Assembly (NCBI GenBank): GCA_935421135.1 | Contig: OW285188.1 | Span: 7,234,733 to 7,298,732 of the forward strand | From: Bugulina stolonifera | Taxonomy: Eukaryota; Bryozoa; Gymnolaemata; Cheilostomatida; Bugulidae | Length of the DNA: 64,000 bases | Direction: 5' to 3' | Shown: one piece after another, positions 47,127 to 60,183 of the stretch | Layout: each line of letters begins with the position of its first letter | How positions within the stretch are numbered: position 1 is the stretch's first letter | Translations under genes and position numbers: made by a program | Notes under the pieces: generated by a model | The model's input: only the letters and a program-made list of their open reading frames with translations | What the model was told of the DNA's origin: nothing | Databases searched by the model: none

Positions 47127-50100
47127 TTATTTCAAACCAATGATTCTTTTCACACTATCTAAGTTTTGACAGGCTATATTAGAAGCTTTCATTCTACCAT
47201 CTTTGAGCACACTTTCCACATAGTCTTTGTTCTGCCTAAGTTCACTAATCTTAGTGTATATTGGTTGTAGAACCTGGGCTATGACCTCAGAGAGGTGGAG
47301 TTTGTATTCCCCAGTATTCATATCCATGGCTAACTCTTCAATCTGTAGAATAGTGAGTCCAGTTAAAGCAGAGTGAATGTCTATAAGATTGGATACTCCT
47401 GGTCTGCCTTCGCTGTCATAGAATACCTGCAATGATTATTTAGTGTTAGTAAGACGTAACTTCAGCTGTGAGCAGCTACATACATATTACCAGCGCATCC
47501 ACATAAACAATGTAAATACAGTAAATGAACAATTATATTACACTAAGTTGTACATGTATATGCACAAAGTCATGTACAGGACAAATTTACCAAAACCTGT
47601 TATAGTTATACTATTGAAGTATAATTGACCATTATACGTGGAGAGCCCTACATGTAGGTTGTAGGTGTGAACATGTTTATATATATTCATATCAACTGTG
47701 GCAAACAGTAGTAAGCTGGTAGCTTAAAACCATCTCCATATTCAGGATGTTAGAAGTATTGGTTCTGCTAATAAGAACATGAGGAGGGACTAAAAGCAAA
47801 AAAGATCATCAATTTCCTTCTGAGAAACTATCTCCTTCAAAACAAGTGTTCACCAGTAATTTAGCGAAATCAAACAATATTATACCTACAAACATAATAA
47901 ATAATTATTAGCTTTTCATTAAGATATTACTGAAATGTAAAAAAAAATTGGTTTTCACAAAATTCATACACTTCAGTATAACAATAGCATAATTTCGTTG
48001 CAATTCTATCGGCCAAAGTTTCCAGGTAGGTCAATAGAAATCCTTATTGATGCTAGCATATGCTGAGAGTCAAGAAACAAATCTCGCTTATATTGAAAGT
48101 GGGGTAGGGAGTGGGGCCTGTTTGCTTACTACAAATTGTACATGCATAGAATTCCCAACTTACGATATGACATCACTAATATGTAGTAGGACTGTTTTTG
48201 CACGGAATAATTTTTGCAGCAATTGACAGTATCACAGCTGTAATCAGTATTGTATCACATGAATTTCTAAGAGGTATTTTGGCTAGCACAGTACAGTGGG
48301 AATACGATATCTGGTCCATCATGTCCTAGTAGAGAACGCTTAGTTGGCTTGACACCATTTGCCACTTTGATTAACTGTACTACATACGACTAATAATTTC
48401 AGTGTTTACCGTTTATGAAGCGAGGAGGTGATAAGTTTATATAGGCCTACAATGTTAATATAGAACACGAATAGCATGAGCTCCGTAGCAAATTTAGATC
48501 CAATCCAATTCAACACATTATTTAGATAGATTGATATAATAATGTTCACAATGTTTTTAAATAATGAATAGATCTAGAGATGGAACGAAATTTAAATATA
48601 CATTGTAGATACTGGTCTTGCCAACACCAACGAGTGCTGGCAGGCCTAAAGCCCTGCACCAATTTCAGCTCCAGTTATCTATCTCTCAGTTGATGAGATT
48701 TACAAGTGGGATTAACATACCAGCCTCAATACCTACTTACTGCTGTTACAGCGGCTAGAACCCCCCCCCCCCCTCCACTCCCACCCATGTCGCAAATCTA
48801 ATTGCTAGATACAAAATATTCAGCGGTAACATAGATTGTACATACACTCACTAAAGCTCAAAATATTGCTTAGCCCATCAGTAATCAATAGTGTAGGCCT
48901 ACATGTATGTTATACAATTATGTCATATTTTCAAAGGTAAGATATTAAAGTAAATATGTATATGAAAAATAAATTGTATATCCATGTAAAGGACAGTGTA
49001 GGGATTGGTTGAAGAGTGACCACTGGAAATAAAGTGAGCAGTGACCCCTGGTGTGCAGCAAGGTAAGGTGATAGCATTCACTATCACCCAATGAGTACCC
49101 TAAAAGCAGATACTTTTGTAGGAGAGACAAACTCACAAACATAATTTCCATCACTATCAAAATAATTTACATACATGCAGCTATTTAGCTATAAGATACA
49201 TTGTGGAATATTTTACAAAGCAGCAAGTATTTGCTGTAACATACATGTAATTGGTAAGTAGCCTAGAGTAGATGCTTTATCAAAGGGAAGCTATGGTAAT
49301 TACTTTACATCACAGGTGGGCTTACTGCACTATATAGGAGAGTCAGGTGTAGTTTTGTACTGTATGTAAGTGGGGTTTAAATCTGAGTAAATATACAGCT
49401 TAGCTAAGCTTGTTTCTAATGCTAAAATATGCTTAAACATTAATTTTGAAACTTAAAAAAACTTTTTGGAGATACTTATTTCTATCGCAAAGGACGAGCA
49501 AACTCAAAGGATGAGCAAACTCAAAGGACGAGCAAACTCAAAGGACGAGCAAACTCAAAGAACGAGCAAACTCAAAGGACGAGCAAACTCAAAGGACAAG
49601 CAAACTCAAAGGACGAGCAAACTCAAAGGATGAGCAAACTCAAAGGACAAGCAAACTCAAAGGACAAGCAAACTCAAAGGACAAGCAAACTCAAAAGACA
49701 AGCAGACTCAAAGGACAAGCAAACTCAAAGGACAAGCAAACTCAAAGGGCAAGCAAACTTAAAGGACAAGCAAACTTAAAGGACAAGCAAACTCGGCGAA
49801 ACTTCTGCTTTTAGGGCATATAAATTGATCAAAAATTCATGGCATGTGCAAGTAGCTACCCTGCTGCAGTAATGAAGACACATCATAATATTTATTATTT
49901 CTAGTTTGCTGTCAATAGAGTTATGAATAATAATTTTATTGGAATAGGCCACATTACGCATAGCCATATACAATTACATGTGAATTTTAGGGCTAGTGCA
50001 TACAATATGTATGGTGAAAAGGCCTATCTATCCTACATGATACATAAAGTTGTATAAATATGATATTATGTTATGTATATTATGTTACAAGTGTTTGTAA

Positions 50101-53100
50101 TGAGTAAGACAAGGGATGATAAGCATATCATAAAGCAATATAAAGATGACCAAGAGTTATAAGATAAGGTGAGTTCACATAACGACTCCTGTCACATACA
50201 TGTATGTCATAAAATATCAGAGGTCAACGGATCACAATATATACTGCATTCTATAGAACAAGTATCTCTGAAGTAATGTGGTGTATGTTGTGATGTCTCG
50301 TAGAGTACAATGTCATAGGCATATATGCCTCTTATTTGGACAGCCGATGAGACTGCACTACATGTGTATGACACAAGTCAGATTAGATGTGAATATTGAT
50401 ACAATACTAATCACTAAACATGACTAACAATTGTAAATGTTTTAGCTATATATAACTAGAAGGTTGTGAGAACCAAGCACCCCACATATACCACTAGTTT
50501 CATCCGTCAAATCTTATTCTTATCAGTTTCTAAAGTGATTTATGCTGATTATAGACTATTGCTACATTATTTACAAATTCAGCGGAACATCTTATTCCGT
50601 TTTGGATAAAATATGTTTTAAATTATTCCCTCTTTTTGATATTGTGGCTCTCTTATGCCGTCCCATGTTCTTATTTGCTGTTACTGCTGGTGCTCTGAAA
50701 CATCTGAAAATCTGCCCAATCAGCTGATACGATGATATTGTATTCTGAATTGTTCACTCATTCAGTCATAAAGTACTCTTTGTTGCACAAATCAAGTTGT
50801 GCTGAATTGGTGCGACCTTTACCCCCTTCGTCTTTGACAAACATTAGTTTACGTCTTCTCACCTCCGACATCAAAGAAAACTTTCATTCATCATAAGCTA
50901 TATATATGTAATTATTGAACACTAAGATGACACGACTGCTCTGCTTAGAAACATTATTTAGTATTTCCTTGCAATTTTAATAAAAAGTTCTTAATACCTT
51001 CTGATCTCTACTGTTGACAATTTTAGACTTTCTTTTTAATAAAACGTTTAATCGGTGTGAGTTTAGAATATGCAAGTGTTTAGAGAGATAAAAAATACTA
51101 TTTAGTCTAATATTTGTAGTTCATTTTTTAGAGTACATATTTTTAAAAGATAGTCATTTTATACTGTTTGACAGAATTTATAGAGCCTAGAACAGCTGTT
51201 CAACAGAAAGGATAAGCAAACCCATGGAAAGCTAATACATTTTTTTCACAAGTCCAGGTTAACAACGCCCCTTATTGGTAAAATCATAACTACTTATTGG
51301 AATAAATAGTTCAGCATCAACGAAAGCTCTCTTCTCTCTTTCATTCTATTCTTGCAAAAATGAATGAGAGAGGACAACTTCAACTTGTAATTAAAAGCTG
51401 CCAATTTCATTAACTCCACCCATGTTAATGAGTAATAAACATCAACTCTTTTGTTTATCATCAGCTAATAGCTATGCATACTGGTTTCATTACTTCACAG
51501 CAGATATCCCTGCACCTATGCTATTAATTTGCGTAATATAGAAATGCATTAGGTATCCTGCTAATAATCCAGGTAATATCCTGTTAATGAGCATGTAGAC
51601 TTCTAAGTTATACTATAGTTATGTATGAGACAAAGGAAGTAAGTAAACATCAAAAGGTGCCTGATATATGAGGATTAAAGATTCTAGAACAAAATGTTGG
51701 CCTTCTTCGACAGTTACAGTGTATGACCTGATGTCACACAGAGACCTTAGTCAGGGATGACAAACAAATAACAAATGTGACAGATATTAGCCTCTTCTGC
51801 CTTAGAAGACATTGTTTTCGACTTGATTCCGACTACTACAAAAACAGTTTTAGCTGACCATAAATGATGCCTAGCTCATGGATAATCCTAAAGAATGATC
51901 CACCTCAGGCCAAGTTAGAGACCCAGAGGGCTGTTTGAATTTTTATGGCCTGGGTCTATGGGATACGATACCAACACATAGATTATACCATAAAGAGAGA
52001 GGAGGTGACAGGTGCGACTCACCCGTCCCGTACTGTCCGTTACTGCCTGTCTGACCCTTAGTCTAATGGTATCAGAATCATCATCTAAGTTTATTCTAGA
52101 TTTCTCTGAGATGTCAGATTTGCTCATCTTGACTAGAGGGTTCCGCAAGCTTCTGATCCTCGGCACTGGTGAGAGCAGCCAATCACATTGAGGGAACAAC
52201 TCCACACCATACTTGATGTTGAATAATGAGGCCAAGTCACTATAACACAAGGCATTAGAAATGACATGCATGTACAATAATATTTGCAGTAGCAACAAAC
52301 AAGGGAACAATACCATACCAGGGATAACAAGCATGCATGTTATTACTCTACATATTATTGCACATGTAGACTGCTATGTACACGTAGGCCTATATACTTT
52401 GTACATACAATTCTGGAACTTGACATTATACCAATATACATGTAAGCAATATTCATAATGTACATTATAATATAGTACCAGAATTCATTGTAAATAGAAG
52501 TTATCTACTCAATAGTCATCAAGTGGTAAGAAAAGACAACTCACAATATAATATCCATATGGTAGAGTTGTATCTTATCACTTACTACATGTTAGCACTA
52601 ATCTACATTGTGGATATTCCAGTTGTGACAAAACCAGTTAGTATCAGATACTGGCAGTATATGTACTAACTTGTAACAGTAGTACTACATGGTAACACGT
52701 ACCGACACAACTGTAGATGTTGCAACTGATCTTCACCGACAGGTACACACTCTGCTTTGTATAAGAGGATATCTGCAGCCATCAATACTGGGTAAGATAT
52801 TAATCCAAATGAATAATTCTTCTGTTGTTTCGCCTTTTCCTTCCACTGAGGGATCTGTTAATATTGAAAGAGAAAATGATAGGCTGAGAAAACAGGACAA
52901 TTTGCTACACAGTGCAACAAACATACACATGGTGTTTAATGTATAAAATGTATATATTTAAAACAACTTTAGTTATGAGCTAATTAAATTTACAATAAAT
53001 ATCTCTATCCTTTTTAGCAAAATGTATGAAACGTGATGTACGTAGGTCTAAAAATAATGTAATTATAGAAATGATCAACTGAGTACCTAAACTACACTAG

Positions 53101-54769
53101 ACTGAGTACTTGAACTATGCTAGGTTGAGCACCTAAATTGTGCTAGACTGAGTACTTGAACTATGCTAAACTAAGTACCTAAACTACACTAGACTGAGTA
53201 CTTAAACTATGCTAGGTTGAGCACCTAAATTGTGCTAGACTGAGTACCTAAACTATGCTACACTAAGTACATGTACTATACTAGTCTGAGCACATAAAAA
53301 CTGTGCTAGACTGAGTACCTAAGCTACATGTATGTTGAACTGTATACATAACCTGTTTGAGCCTAGCCTCAGTGACCATACAGGTTAATATCCAGCAGAG
53401 CTCAGCGTGTTCCTTCACGTCAGACTGTTGGTAGAGGATGGATTTACTAGGATCAATACCACAGGCCAGCAGAGTTATGGCTGTATTACAGAAGTGCATA
53501 TTTATGCGTAATAATATGTTACAATAGAATGTACAGTGTGTATACACTATCATGGGTATGGTGACTATATAGCAAACATAGTAGCATCTACAGTATCACA
53601 CTGCTATTATATAATACTACACAACTGTATCAATAACACTACACACCTGTATCTATAATACTACACACCTGTATCTATAATACTACACACCTGTATCTAT
53701 AATACTACACACCTGTATCTATAATACTACACACCTGTATCTATAATACTACACACCTGTGTCTATAATACTACACACCTGTATCTATAATACTACACAC
53801 CTGTTTCTATAATACTACACACCTGTATCTATAATACTACACACCTGTATCTATAATACTACACACCTGTGTCTATAATATCGAACACCTGTATCTATAA
53901 CACTTCAAACCTGTATCTATAATACTACACACCTGTATCTATAATACTACACACCTGTATCTATAATACTACACACCTGTGTCTATAATATCGAACACCT
54001 GTATCTATAACACTTCAAACCTGTATCTATAATACTACACACCTGTATCTATAATGTCACGTCTGCGTACATCTGGTTCAGCAGGATTAGTCAATGAGTG
54101 CATATCCACCACTGAGAATATACACTTGCTATATTCTTCTTGAAGCTTTACCCAGTTGTGAACGGCTCCTAGATAATTACCTAAATGTGGCACCCCTGTT
54201 GGCTGAATACCACTGCAAAACAGTATGAAACATACATTACATATAGAATAGCTTCAGCTACATGACGAGACATTATCATGTTGGTGGCTGAGTGGTCTAG
54301 CGCTAGTCACTCTGGTCTTGCAGCAATGACGCAAGTTATCAGCAAGGACGTGGGTTCGAGTCCCGCCAACGAATTAGAGGTTTTCGTCCCAAAGAAGATT
54401 TTCCCTCTCTGCCATATCGAACTATAATAATATTCAGCTCTAGGAGCAGTGGTGGCCCCTCGACTAGCTCTGCTATTGGGCAGCCACGTTAAAGAATTGT
54501 GTGTGGCGCCATGGATATTATTATTTTTATTATGTTCTGCGAGCAGAGAATCTACGCTTCCAGTAAATAGAGAGAACTAAAACTTACCTGAAAAGGGTTT
54601 TGTGAGAAAGTGGCTCACTACGAGCACAGTGTGATAACCGTCCTCGATGCGTGTGAATCTTGTGATAATGTAACCCAGTGGTAGCCCTCCGTAAATAAGA
54701 ACATTCAACCATGGTCCTCAATAGATAGGCAGAGTTAATAGCCTTAGGCCATAGGCAAGGAGAAAGCAT
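47127..54769 (-). CDS. WARS2: Mitochondrial tryptophanyl-tRNA synthetase
   Basis: Charges mitochondrial tRNA-Trp with tryptophan. Exons 54769-54588, 54212-54043, 53480-53353, 52854-52703, 52239-52023 and 47426-47127 (TAA) join in phase to about 382 residues; the human protein is 360. Class I landmarks appear in order: [18 protein letters not shown] (HIGH-type motif), [58 protein letters not shown] (KMSKS loop), [12 protein letters not shown] and the helical C-terminus. The N-terminus is basic with few acidic residues, as expected for mitochondrial import; ATG at 54712 is an alternative start. Intron 5 is 4.6 kb and holds an 18-copy minisatellite. The exon-2 donor lies at the edge of another minisatellite made of copies of itself. 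AATAAA overlaps the stop codon. Confidence 0.95.
49491..49796. repeat. 17-bp minisatellite, 18 copies, in WARS2 intron 5
   Basis: Unit GGACGAGCAAACTCAAA with GGACAAGC and GGATGAGC variants; the variants cluster, the ACAAGC type to the right. The rest of this intron (47427-52022) shows no gene. Confidence 0.95.
53090..53330. repeat. Degenerate CTGAGTACCTAAACTATGCTA array in WARS2 intron 3
   Basis: About nine imperfect units of around 23-26 bp, each with a GTAC core and an ACTATGCTA or TTGTGCTA tail. It ends about 20 bp from exon 3. Confidence 0.8.
53640..54042 (-). repeat. 22-bp minisatellite made of the WARS2 exon-2 donor site
   Basis: Eighteen tandem 22-bp units abut the end of exon 2. On the coding strand each unit ends in the last bases of the exon (ATTATAGATACAG) and the next begins with the donor GTGTGTAGT. 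A pair of variant units (with TCGAAC and TTCAAAC) recurs 110 bp apart, so blocks were duplicated. Every unit keeps a CAG-GT junction. Confidence 0.95.
54290..54515 (+). mobile_element. tRNA-derived SINE, copy 2, in WARS2 intron 1
   Basis: Same head and body as the copy at 30221: A box TGGCTGAGTGGTCTA, B box GGTTCGAGTCC, then CCCTCGACTAGCTC and GGGCAGCCAC. It ends in a TATTATTATTTT tail. It lies opposite to the host gene, about 75 bp from exon 1. Confidence 0.9.
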
Positions 54770-55329
54770 ACCGACCTGAAGAAGAAAGCATACCGACCTG
54801 AAATCAATGAGTAGGTAGGAAAAGTGAAGCAGAAAAGCATGAAGTCAACTATTGATGTGGTTATTGAGAAGGAGATTCACTGATCAGTTGAGGAGACCCA
54901 GGTGACTGCGTTTCGTACAACTATTGCATGTTTCCACACAGATGGTAAAGTTGATGTAGGCTATCTATTGAATATTGAAAGTAAAATACATGTAACTGAT
55001 AAATTATAATCCCTCGAATATTGTCTGGACCCTCTTGCCTTACCAACCTTTAGACACCTCATTCTCGGTAATTCTAATTGATTCATTACCAACCAACTAT
55101 AGAGCAGGTCTTTCAGGGATATGATCACTTGCATCAACTGTGAGTACAGACTGAAATTGTTCAATTAGTAACTTGGTCTTCTCAGCAGATGTTTTAGCTG
55201 CCCAAACTAACTATTATTATAAAATTCAATTTACATTTTGACCTCTTTTCAACTACATCATTTTAAGTGAACTGGTCTGCCCGAATCCGAGTCTCATAGC
55301 AATTCCAAATGTTCAAATAACTAATAATT

Positions 55330-56375
55330 GTGTCTGTGTGTTCTGCCCTCAGATAGGTCCCTCAAACCGCTCCCCAAAGTTCTCCATTCTCTGCATCCCT
55401 CCTCAAGCTAAGATATTTCTTTCCATTTCGCATATCATCTAGCATCATCATTCCCCTCCCTCTGAGCCATTTCCCTTTTATTCTTCCTTCAATGACATTC
55501 TTCACTAAACCTGAATATTTGTCTCAGCCATAACTTTTTATTTGACCTGATAGTTTCCACCAATTTTCGAGGTCTATCCACCCTCCTTAGAACATTGTCG
55601 TTACTGACCTTTTCTGTCCAGTTGATCTCCTTCATTCTCGTCCATATTCACATTTGAAACGCTCCCATTCTTTTCAACTCTGCTTTTCTGCAAGTCCAAG
55701 TCTCTGAGCCATACACATACACATTCCAGACAAAACACTTCATTAGCCTTTATAACAAATCAGATCTTCTATGAATAGAGTCTGGTGTTTCTCAAACATG
55801 CTTTTACCCATTGATATTCTTGCTTTAACCTCTCTCACATGGTAAACATCCACTGATAGTATGCTGCCGACGTACTTGAGGTGGTTTACCTGTTTCTGTT
55901 CTTTTCCATCATTATATGCATGCTGCTTGCTTCCCTACATATTTTCACAAATTTTGTCTTCTTGATGTTAACCCGCATTCTATATTCCACTCTGTTCCTG
56001 ACCTCCATTATGTGTTGCAGTCCTGCTTCTGTACATGCAGTCATCGCTTGATCGTCAGCAAAGCATGCAGATTTTATGAAGTGTCCTCCTACCTTGAGTT
56101 CCTCTGCTACCTTTTCCAAAGAATCACAAATCATTGCCTTGGCATAGATGTTAAACAAGATTGGGGAAACCAGTCATCCCTGCCTTACCCCTCTTCAAAG
56201 GGCTGTTCCCTCAGTTTCTCCAGCACTTGTTCCCACTATGGCGGTCTGATGTGTGTACAATTCTCATTCTGCAATAAGCCGCCTATCTCTCCAGTCTATA
56301 CAAATCTTCATTAGGAGCTCCAATAGTTTCGCCCAGCTTGAGTTTGCTCCATCAAATGCCTTTTCAAAATCGTGG
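55330..56375 (-). pseudogene. Decayed LINE reverse transcriptase (C-terminal half)
   Basis: Minus-strand pieces line up in order with a non-LTR reverse transcriptase: DFEKAFDGA (motif A region), RRGVRQG, LFNIYAKAM, FADDQAM (the catalytic xxDD box), NIKKTKF, then YGSETWTCRKAELKRMGAFQ and NVIEGRIKGKWLRGRE. At least two in-frame stops (one where the Cys of GVRQGC is expected) and frame changes near 55890 and 55760 kill it. Length suggests a 5'-truncated insertion about 200 bp upstream of the WARS2 start. Confidence 0.88.
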
Positions 56376-56399
56376 TTAGAGATTAGAGAAATCTTAATC

Positions 56400-58080
56400 T
56401 AGATCATTTAACAACTGTAATAATTGTATTTTTATGATATAATTAATAACAACTATTATTTATATTCAACATCATAATTAATAATATTAAATATAATTAT
56501 TTTATAATAATAATGTAATAGACGTTGCCCGTTGTGTGCTGCTAGCAAGGCAGAGACACACAACTCTATTACCTTTGGATTCTCCTAAACGCTTGTGAAT
56601 CTAACTTAGGACTCAGCCAGATGTATTGAGGCGGAGATAATCAATCAACTCTGGGGATGATGACACACAAAGGAGTGACAAGAAAACAACTAATTTCCAG
56701 ATTTAGTTCTGTATTCAATGTAATAAATAAAAAGGACAATCACAATGGTAGCAATAATAATAGTTAGTAATCAATGATGAATAAATAATAATACAATCAC
56801 AATATTCCGTTACAAACACAGAGACTTATAATAAAGTAATGCCAAGTTAATAATCGGATAGAACTAATATAAGTATTAACATAATCAATGGATGCACCAG
56901 TTAGCCAAAGATAAATATAGTTAGTATACACAAAATATAACCAGTCTCTCCTTCTTGCTTGCTCAACTATCACTACTCTCTCTGTATCACAGCAGAGAGT
57001 GGATGTCAGCTGGTAGCTATTTCTTTGAAAGCCTTGCCTTATTAATATTTATATTAATATAGTTTCTTCTGGTATTACACAAAAAGCTGTACAAAATAGC
57101 CTTCTAATACCAGCTGGAATTCCCAAAACATGTTTCCACCACAATGATTAATAGTAAATACTCTAGGCCTAAATTAGTAAATAAATGATAGGAAATAATT
57201 TAATGTTAATATATTAATATTAAATATTAATACTATATTAATATTATAAATATTTACATCACATTACATTAACATTTAACTTTTAATTAATAATAATAAT
57301 TCTCAGTCAAGCACTTGCATATAAGATAATGTTTAATCGGCACAAGACAAAAATGCTTAAGGGGTTAAAGAGAAGAGTGACATTAGATTACATAAAATAA
57401 ATATAAGCAAGCATATAAATGTACACTCTATAAAAATTAGACAGACTGACCAATGATAAAACATAATTATCATTGGACTGACTGGTTTTCTGGACCGCGC
57501 CATACACAAGCTTTCGTACCATACAAACACAAGCAGGCGTAACATTACCGCGATTCCAATTATTCTCGTTATTTATTATTTCCCATGTGGAAATTTTGCA
57601 TGTAATTCACAAAATTTGAACGTTAGTTGTTATAAATCTAATGTTGCAGCTTACCTTTGGTTAGTTTTGGTTTAAGAAAGGTTAGGATAGTATGAGGCTC
57701 ACATTCGCTTTAATGTACTATGTTAATAGAACAAAAATCTCTGGAAAAATAACCATTGGGTAAGTCTAATTTAGTTTCCAATTTTTATTTTCAGTTTGAG
57801 TTTAGTTTTAATTTCAATTTATTTACTTTTGAACACTCGGGGACCTAAACTCTAAAGTAAACGGAGTGACTCAGTTAGCTAACAATATGAATTGGTACCA
57901 ACCTCCTTTACAGGGGGTTGAACTACGACCCTCTGCTTCCAGCTGTGTTTGGTTTGGTTTGGTTGTGATTCTGCATACACAGAGATCAGCCCCCTGGCAG
58001 CCAAACTAGTTGCCATGGTCAGGTTTTGTCAGTCTTCAGAGATTTCATCATGGGCTAGAGCCAGTGTGTTCTGTGTCGCT
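56400..58080. other. AT-rich gene-free stretch
   Basis: Runs of TTAATATTAATA-type sequence. A TGTAATAG at about 56515 and a CATTAC at about 57545 recall the ends of the solo LTRs, but there is no matching target duplication. No gene seen. Confidence 0.45.
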
Positions 58081-58082
58081 CC

Positions 58083-58289
58083 TCATTGACCTTGGAGTGC
58101 ATTCATCCGAAGGGCAAAGCTGTAATTTTTCTTTCCCTTTTGCAATGTCTGGAGGCCAAGCTTAGAGCTGGCTTCAATAATGTTCTCCCTTTCTTTGACG
58201 TGGCTAATGAACGTGACTGCTCTGTGCTGAACCATCTCAAGAGACTCAATGTCTTTGTTGCATGTAGGATCCCATACTGTGTTAGTATA
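58083..58289 (-). pseudogene. Fragment of a second LINE reverse transcriptase (C-terminal tail)
   Basis: One open 68-codon minus-strand frame reads NTVWDPTCNKDIESLEMVQH and LGLQTLQKGKKNYSFALRM. This is the VWdP..dI..LE.VQ.RA signature at the end of CR1/L2/jockey-type LINE proteins. The rest of the element is missing. It differs from the LINE at 55330. Confidence 0.82.
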
Positions 58290-59338
58290 GGCCTACTTGT
58301 GCACTTGGGCAGCATAGACTTGTATAGGCCTAGACCAGCAGGCAGCCATTTTTAGGGGCGCCATGAGGGTATGTTTGATGGAGCCAAAAGTTTGTGAGGC
58401 TTTCCATTTTTGACTTTCATGTGTTTAGGCCTATTAATATAAACAACTATTTTTGAAACTAAAAAACAATTTGATTTTAAAATTGATGATTATGATGAAA
58501 AAAACCCTTTTGCTTTGTGAGCTCTAGGAGAGAAAAGCCTAGGCCTAAGTTTAGGCCTACTGCCTAAAAATAACTTTTTGTCCAAGTCACTATAACTAGC
58601 CTACTTTTTTCTAGTATGGTATGCGTAAGTTGCCTAAAATTATCATAGTGAATTTTCTATTCAGTTCTCAACGTCACATATCTAAAATATTACACTCTCT
58701 CCCAATAGTCCAACTACCCAATTGAGTTGGGTGGAGCGGTCATGGAAACACGAGTAAATTTAGAAAAATTTAGATAGCCCTTGCACTGCCAAAACTGGAG
58801 AAGTAGTTTCCTTATTTTTCGCATCCCCTTGACTTAGTTGTTCCAATCAACAGCAATTTTTGAATACATATTGTTCAGCAGTTGAGAGTTCAGAGTTATC
58901 AACTTTTATTATTTATTTGTTTAACAAGATCATTTTTCACCTGATGTTGATGGCCAAATTACTTATTTGGCTGGTAACATCAGGTGAACAATGATTGACT
59001 CGGCCTTATATATATATATATTAAAAAATTAGTTGTCCCTCTCGACTAGATGATAGTTTTTTTTGTCAGATACATTGCATACAAATTGCAGAATTGGGAT
59101 AGTAATCACGGTGTGTTCAGGCAGAAAAATGAGTCCAAATGTTTCTGTGGGGTGCATTATGCATTCAGGTGAATGACTGAGTAGTTTCCTTTTGGTCTTT
59201 GACTGTAAAGTGTGACTGATTTTCCACTCTACTGTAAATATGAATGTAGGTCCAGAGCTAACATTTGTGTACACATTTGCAAAGTTACAATAACCATGTC
59301 TTTTAGAGTTTTAGAGTGTATGTCATCTCTAATTTTAG

Positions 59339-60183
59339 AAAGCATCGGATGCCAAAGCCCATACGTTGGCACCAAAAGTATCAAGCTGCTCATGATCTTG
59401 TTAGGGAGCAAGAGAACATACAGATACTATCTAGGCCTTACCTTACTGCAGTATGTTTTCTACTATGTACTTATATCCAAATTTTAATAGATGTGTAATC
59501 TGCAGGCAAACAGTTTCTTTTATACAACTTTATTAAGGACCAATTCTAATGTTAGAACTGATTGATTTAGTTAGCTGATAAGCTTTGTCCTTTCTTTTAC
59601 TTCCACACTGTGATAAGAAGATGGACATAGGCCTACATATAGAGAATTACGGTATAGGTGTATATTATAAAAGGTGCAGTTGAATAGCAAATTGTAAAGC
59701 TGTGTATTCTCACCGTTACAAGAGTGAGGACCCTTCAACATATATTTGAAAGGCAGTATAACACCACACATGCATGTGCTGGTCATATAGGCTATATGTA
59801 GAACCAACTATTACATACATTAGTTTGAGTTTTACTGATTAGAAACAGCAGCTGTAGGAAAAAATAGATTGGGGAAAGGAGAGAGAGGATAACTTGATAT
59901 TATGACCACAAGCCATGAAACCAACCTCATTGTAGGTTGTTAAGTCGTTTTGATCAGTTGTATCTCCCATATTGTGTTTAATAAGTTGAATACTCTAAGA
60001 TATTGTATTACTTTGATATTTGAACTATAGGAACAAGATGCGGCTTATGAAGAGCTCCAGCAAAAGAAACTAGAAAAACAAGATTTAGATGATTATCACA
60101 CCAGGATCAGAGAGAAGATGCCTAAGCATTATACCACATTTGAAGCTCTCTCACACTTAAATCATAAGAGGAGCTGGATGTGA
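59339..60183 (+). CDS. Last two exons of an unrecognised plus-strand gene
   Basis: Exon 59339-59450 (donor GTATGT) joins in phase 0 to exon 60031-60183, which ends TGA. The joined peptide of about 87 residues has RMPKPIRWHQKYQAAHDLVR in the first exon and a charged, helical tail (EELQQKKLEKQDLDDYHTRI, then FEALSHLNHKRSWM). An AATAAA at 60336 about 150 bp past the stop supports a true gene end. Upstream exons were not found with confidence, and a LINE fragment lies at 58083. I do not recognise the family. Confidence 0.5.

Noticed and set aside
56515..57548. Fourth LTR (TGTAATAG ... CATTAC)
   Set aside because: Ends are only loosely matched and flanks do not agree.
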